From: Erysipelotrichaceae bacterium
GTDB lineage: Bacteria > Bacillota_I > Bacilli_A > RFN20 > CAG-826
Direction of reading: 5' to 3'
DNA: 25,900 bases
NCBI GenBank assembly: GCA_012729405.1
Contig: JAAYDH010000095.1
Location: forward strand, 1 to 25,900
Shown: piece after piece, positions 22,691 to 25,900 of the stretch
Numbering within the stretch: position 1 is the first letter of the stretch
How the letters are laid out: the number at the start of each line of letters is the position of its first letter
Notes under the pieces: generated by a model
What the model was told of the DNA's origin: nothing
The model's input: the letters and a program-made list of their open reading frames with translations, nothing else
Databases searched by the model: none
Program-made: the position numbers and the translations under genes

Positions 22691-24019
22691 TTATTTACCA
22701 ACGCAAAATCTCGCAAATATTTCTTTAGAAATATCAATTTGATTTACTTCTCCTAATATCTCTAATATAGCCTCATAGGCGTCTCTGATAGAAACAGCGA
22801 CTAAGTCGATTGGTAAATCGTTTAAAGCGTCTTCTTTGGCAATTAGAAGTGATTCTTTAGCCCTTTCAAGCAACCCAATTTGTCTTGCGTTGTTTAGAGC
22901 GGGTGTTTTAAAGGCTTGATCGTCTAGACCGAGGGTTCGATATATTTCATCCACCAACGGACTGATATCTTTTTTGAGAGCAGAGATGAATAATCCATTA
23001 ACTTCTTGGATGATTTTCTTATCACTCTTGTTATAAACAATGATTCGGTTTAGGTCCTCGGTTATGCGCAAGATGGCATCATCTTCTGCATCTAGGGTTT
23101 TACTTGCATCGAGAACTACGATAACCAGCTCTGCTTTCTTAATCGATTCTTTAGCCTTATCAATTCCAATCGATTCAACAAAATCTTTGGAATCCCTTAT
23201 TCCGGCGGTGTCGAGTAGATGCAGGACCACCCCTTTGAGATTTATATCGCCTTCGACGATGTCTCTCGTTGTTCCCGCAATATCAGTAACAATCGCCTTG
23301 TCTTCACCAATAAGCGCGTTTAATAGCGAAGATTTGCCAACATTTGGTTTTCCAACAATTGCAACTCTAATGCCGTCTTTAATGATTTTGGCTTTCTGAC
23401 CATTTGATATTAATCTATTAATTTTATCGTTGATCAAATCGACATATTCGAGGACTTTTTCCTTGTTTGCAATTTCGATGTCCTCGTATTCTGGGAAATC
23501 AATATTCACTTCGATTAGTGATAAAATATCAGCAATTTTGCTCCGAATTGGCGTGACCATTTTAGTCACTTCTCCGTCAAGCGAAAGGAGCGATAATTTT
23601 TTGGATTCTTGAGTAGTTGCATTTATCACATCGTTAATTGACTCAGCTTGAATAAGATCGATTTTATTGTGAAAAAACGCTCGTGAGGAGAATTCTCCAT
23701 GTGTTGCGAGACGCGCCCCGTGTTTGATCGCAAGTGAGATGATTTGATTTACAATCAACATCGAGCCGTGGCAGATGATCTCAACCGAATCCTCTCCGGT
23801 GAAACTTCTTGGGCCTTTATATGCAAGTAAAACCACCTGATCAATCTTTTCATCACCATCGACGATTGCCCCATATAAAATCGTCTTTTCTGTGATCTCT
23901 CTTAAATCCTTGTTAAACATCGGAGAAACGACATCAAAACAATCATCACCGGAAAGTCGAATGATGGCCAATGCGGATTTTAGAGGCGGTGTAGCGAGAG
24001 CAACAATGGTTTCAAACAT
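22691..24019 (-). CDS. mnmE: tRNA modification GTPase MnmE
   Basis: MnmE with MnmG installs the aminomethyl or carboxymethylaminomethyl group on the wobble uridine of certain tRNAs, using GTP and a folate one-carbon donor. The N-terminal folate-binding domain runs to about 120, the GTPase domain has GKPNVGKS (223-230), DTAG (270-273) and NKSD near 336, and the chain ends in CVGK (439-442), the essential Cys of the family. I chose the ATG at 24019 (MFETIVALATPPLKSA), with AAAAGG five bases upstream; a start at 24046 would lie within the hairpin that follows jag. Length 442 residues. mnmG is not in this window. Confidence 0.97.
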   Translation of the reverse strand: MFETIVALATPPLKSALAIIRLSGDDCFDVVSPMFNKDLREITEKTILYGAIVDGDEKIDQVVLLAYKGPRSFTGEDSVEIICHGSMLIVNQIISLAIKHGARLATHGEFSSRAFFHNKIDLIQAESINDVINATTQESKKLSLLSLDGEVTKMVTPIRSKIADILSLIEVNIDFPEYEDIEIANKEKVLEYVDLINDKINRLISNGQKAKIIKDGIRVAIVGKPNVGKSSLLNALIGEDKAIVTDIAGTTRDIVEGDINLKGVVLHLLDTAGIRDSKDFVESIGIDKAKESIKKAELVIVVLDASKTLDAEDDAILRITEDLNRIIVYNKSDKKIIQEVNGLFISALKKDISPLVDEIYRTLGLDDQAFKTPALNNARQIGLLERAKESLLIAKEDALNDLPIDLVAVSIRDAYEAILEILGEVNQIDISKEIFARFCVGK

Positions 24020-24036
24020 AAATACCTTTTTGAGTG

Positions 24037-24061
24037 TAAAAAGCACCCTAAGGGCGCTTAT
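24037..24061 (-). terminator. Hairpin between jag and mnmE, terminator or attenuator
   Basis: On the minus strand AAGCGCCC (24060-24053), loop TTA and GGGTGCTT (24049-24042) form an eight-pair stem with one G-U pair, followed by a run of five Ts. It starts four bases after the jag stop and ends only about 20 bases before the mnmE ATG, leaving no space for a separate mnmE promoter downstream. It may therefore act as a partial terminator or attenuator inside the operon. Confidence 0.6.
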
Positions 24062-24063
24062 TA

Positions 24064-24663
24064 CTAATCAACATAAATGATTTGAACTTGTCTGTGAGTT
24101 CCTTCGCCGATTGATTCGGTTCGGATGTTCTTCATTCCAGCGCAAGCATTATGCACAGCCCTTCTTTCATCGGCCGGCATTGGATCAAAAGTGTAAATCT
24201 CGTGTGTCTTTTGGACATCGTGAGCAGCTCGACGAGCAACGCGTGATAAGCGTATATATTTGCTGTCCTTATATCCATTGATGTCAAGTAAGATTCTAAA
24301 TCTCTTGTGGAAATGGTTTGAAACAGCTAATTTGGTTAATTCGTTTAAAGCTTGGAGGGTCTTGCCGTTTTTCCCAATCAAAACAGGGTTGTGGGCAGAA
24401 TCAATCGTGATGCGAATAATATCGTTATCGACGGTCGATTTAACCGAAGATTCAATCTCTAAATTATCAATGACTTCGAGAATATAATCCTCGGCATATT
24501 TGATAACATCAGATGTTTCGAATACTTCAACAACGACTTTTTTCGAGAAGAGTCCTTTCTTTTTCTTGCTGACGATATAAATTAATTCATCAACAGAAAC
24601 ATTGAGTTCTTCAGCAGCGTTTGCTAATGCTTCTTCAGCGGTTTTTCCTTGATATTCTTTCAT
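24064..24663 (-). CDS. jag: RNA-binding protein Jag/KhpB
   Basis: Jag (KhpB) is an RNA-binding protein that partners with KhpA in several Firmicutes and affects cell division and cell-wall synthesis. Three domains are seen: Jag_N at 1-50 (MKEYQGKTAEEAL), a KH domain with VLIGKNGKTLQALN (94-107) and an R3H domain with ERRAVHN (166-172). Length is 199 residues. The ribosome site AGAAGG overlaps the yidC 3' end, and the ATG follows the yidC stop after five bases. The yidC-jag-mnmE order is a conserved origin-proximal block in Firmicutes. Confidence 0.96.
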   Translation of the reverse strand: MKEYQGKTAEEALANAAEELNVSVDELIYIVSKKKKGLFSKKVVVEVFETSDVIKYAEDYILEVIDNLEIESSVKSTVDNDIIRITIDSAHNPVLIGKNGKTLQALNELTKLAVSNHFHKRFRILLDINGYKDSKYIRLSRVARRAAHDVQKTHEIYTFDPMPADERRAVHNACAGMKNIRTESIGEGTHRQVQIIYVD

Positions 24664-24668
24664 TTCGT

Positions 24669-25900
24669 TTACCTTCTTTTTTTAGCTTTACGGTCAGTAA
24701 TAGCTTGAGTAACTAAAGACTGAACGATGGAATAGATAGCGCCAAATAGCCAGTAGGCGCCCATGCCTGATGCGAGTGAGAATCCCATAAAGATAATCAT
24801 CGCTAACATGATGTAAGTGAACCATTTCATTCTCTTGTCGGTCTTGGCTTGGGCCGGATTGCGGCCTAGCTTAGCAACATTTTTGCTTTTTTTCTTTTGA
24901 AGCCATCTTGGCAAGAGCATAGAAACCGCTTGAGCGACGCCCATTAAGATGAATAGTACAGTGGCGGTAATTCCGCCAAATCCTCCGGCTGCCGTCCACG
25001 CGGCTCCGTTGAACATGACTTCACGAATCGAGGCGCTCAGTCTCAAGCCTAAGAAAGATCCGGAAGAGAGAACGGAAGCGCCTTGCATGGCGCCCCACAC
25101 ACAAATAAAGACAGGGAACTGTACAAACATGACAAGAATGGAAGTTAATGGATTAATCTTGTGCTTCTTGTAAAGCCGTGCCGTTTCTTCGGCCAACCTC
25201 TGCTTTCCCATTTTGTTGGTGTTAGCGTTTGGATATTTGGCTTGAATTTTAGCGACTTCTGGCTGTAATTGCGTCATTACAGCAGTTGATCTTTGTTGTT
25301 TGAATGTAACGAACAACATCAGTGTTCTAACAATGATGGTGACGAATAAAATTGATAATAATGATGCCCATCCGATTCCGATAGCGGAAAAAGCGGTGGC
25401 AATAACATCGATTAGAGCCCCAATTGGCCAGACAAAGAGAAATTCAAGAAGTCCTTCCCATCTTGTCCATGGCTTTGCTTCAATTTCGGCTGGCAAAGAG
25501 TGGATGCCATAGGCACCATAATCACCAGAGTTAATAGCCAAACAAGAACGATATGAAGAAATGTAACCATTCATTTTCGTTTTGTAAAAAGAAATATAGT
25601 CATCAGACGCTACTTCGTCAATGCTAATAGGTGACTTGCGAACTTCGAGATTAATTTTATCCCAGTTTGTCCACAAAACTTTCTTCGCGCTTGACTCATG
25701 GCTGTCGTCTTCATACTTAAGATAGCCGTACTTATCAAGCAATCCTTTGTTGTTTGAATAATCATCATACAACTCTTGAGGACAAAGTAATAATCCAGCA
25801 TTTGCGTCTTCGAATTCAATTTCAAAATTCACATAATCAATTGTGATCTTTTTATCCTCTCCAAACACTAGGGGGTCTTCTTCGGCCAAGGCTCTAGCAA
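24669..25900 (-). CDS. yidC: YidC/OxaI membrane protein insertase, 5' end beyond window
   Basis: YidC inserts and folds membrane proteins, alone or with SecYEG. The reading frame stays open to the right edge; the TTG at 25889 is not preceded by an in-frame stop, so the true start and any signal peptide lie outside. In the visible part, counted from that TTG, residues 1-145 are hydrophilic. Membrane segments follow at about 150-170, 174-196, 248-270, 300-326 and 356-395. TIIVRTLML holds the conserved groove arginine (188), and AVMTQLQPEVAKIQAKYPN is the cytoplasmic helical loop. The tail is Lys/Arg-rich (KAKKRR), as expected for ribosome contact. The long N-terminal part is unlike the short Bacillus SpoIIIJ and resembles longer YidC forms. 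jag follows. Confidence 0.95.
   Translation of the reverse strand, partial: ARALAEEDPLVFGEDKKITIDYVNFEIEFEDANAGLLLCPQELYDDYSNNKGLLDKYGYLKYEDDSHESSAKKVLWTNWDKINLEVRKSPISIDEVASDDYISFYKTKMNGYISSYRSCLAINSGDYGAYGIHSLPAEIEAKPWTRWEGLLEFLFVWPIGALIDVIATAFSAIGIGWASLLSILFVTIIVRTLMLFVTFKQQRSTAVMTQLQPEVAKIQAKYPNANTNKMGKQRLAEETARLYKKHKINPLTSILVMFVQFPVFICVWGAMQGASVLSSGSFLGLRLSASIREVMFNGAAWTAAGGFGGITATVLFILMGVAQAVSMLLPRWLQKKKSKNVAKLGRNPAQAKTDKRMKWFTYIMLAMIIFMGFSLASGMGAYWLFGAIYSIVQSLVTQAITDRKAKKRR

Noticed and set aside
1..25900. Reassigned TGA (tryptophan) code, given the Mollicute-like flavour
   Set aside because: Conserved proteins end properly at TGA, TAA or TAG, and tryptophans are encoded by TGG; no in-frame TGA is needed anywhere.
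1..25900. CRISPR arrays, tRNA/rRNA genes, insertion sequences, prophage or defence genes
   Set aside because: None seen by eye; no regularly spaced repeats, cloverleaf-like sequences or transposase/integrase motifs in the translated frames.

Overview
The window looks like chromosomal DNA from a low-GC Firmicute-grade bacterium in or near the Bacilli, probably a genome-reduced, non-sporulating lineage. The standard code fits every gene: tryptophan is read from TGG and TGA is used as a stop. Gene order recalls the origin-proximal region of Bacillus subtilis, but compacted. The blocks dnaX-ybaB-recR, tmk-holB-ricT-rsmI, tatD-rnmV-rsmA, ispE-glmU and yidC-jag-mnmE are all here, while the sporulation and regulatory genes that separate some of them in B. 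subtilis (from memory: yabG, sspF, purR, spoVG) are absent. The lineage call is inference from gene content and synteny.

Layout. (1) 1-1898, minus: prfA (RF1) followed by prmC, the methyltransferase that modifies it; prmC runs off the left edge. (2) 2036-7999, plus: a tight run of replication, repair and translation genes (dnaX, ybaB, recR, tmk, holB, ricT, rsmI), apparently read from a promoter at about 1990-2017. typA follows under its own promoter and ends in a hairpin terminator at 9928-9953. (3) 14095 down to 9943, minus: an FGGY sugar kinase, a 47-residue basic small ORF, a GrpB-family protein, a RimK-like ATP-grasp ligase and an RluA-type pseudouridine synthase. This is the least housekeeping-like part. 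(4) 14274-16913, plus: pyruvate phosphate dikinase, with a hairpin in its leader and a bidirectional terminator behind it. (5) 20477 down to 16983, minus: ispE, glmU, an 84-residue repeat protein and a ROK glucokinase, behind a good promoter (TTGCTG-17-TATAAT). (6) 25900 down to 20569, minus: yidC (5' end beyond the window), jag, mnmE, tatD, rnmV and rsmA, mostly separated by only 1-5 bases.

Functionally, the window combines DNA polymerase III clamp-loader subunits, recombination repair, dTTP supply, translation termination, rRNA and tRNA modification and maturation, membrane-protein insertion, isoprenoid (MEP pathway) and cell-wall precursor synthesis, and glycolytic steps (glucokinase and PPDK). 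No tRNA or rRNA gene, CRISPR array, insertion sequence, prophage or recognisable defence system was found. The most interesting unknowns are the 84-residue beta-repeat protein overlapping glmU, the 47-residue Arg/Lys-rich ORF overlapping the sugar kinase, and a possible -1 frameshift site in dnaX. I do not see a clear multi-gene novel system.
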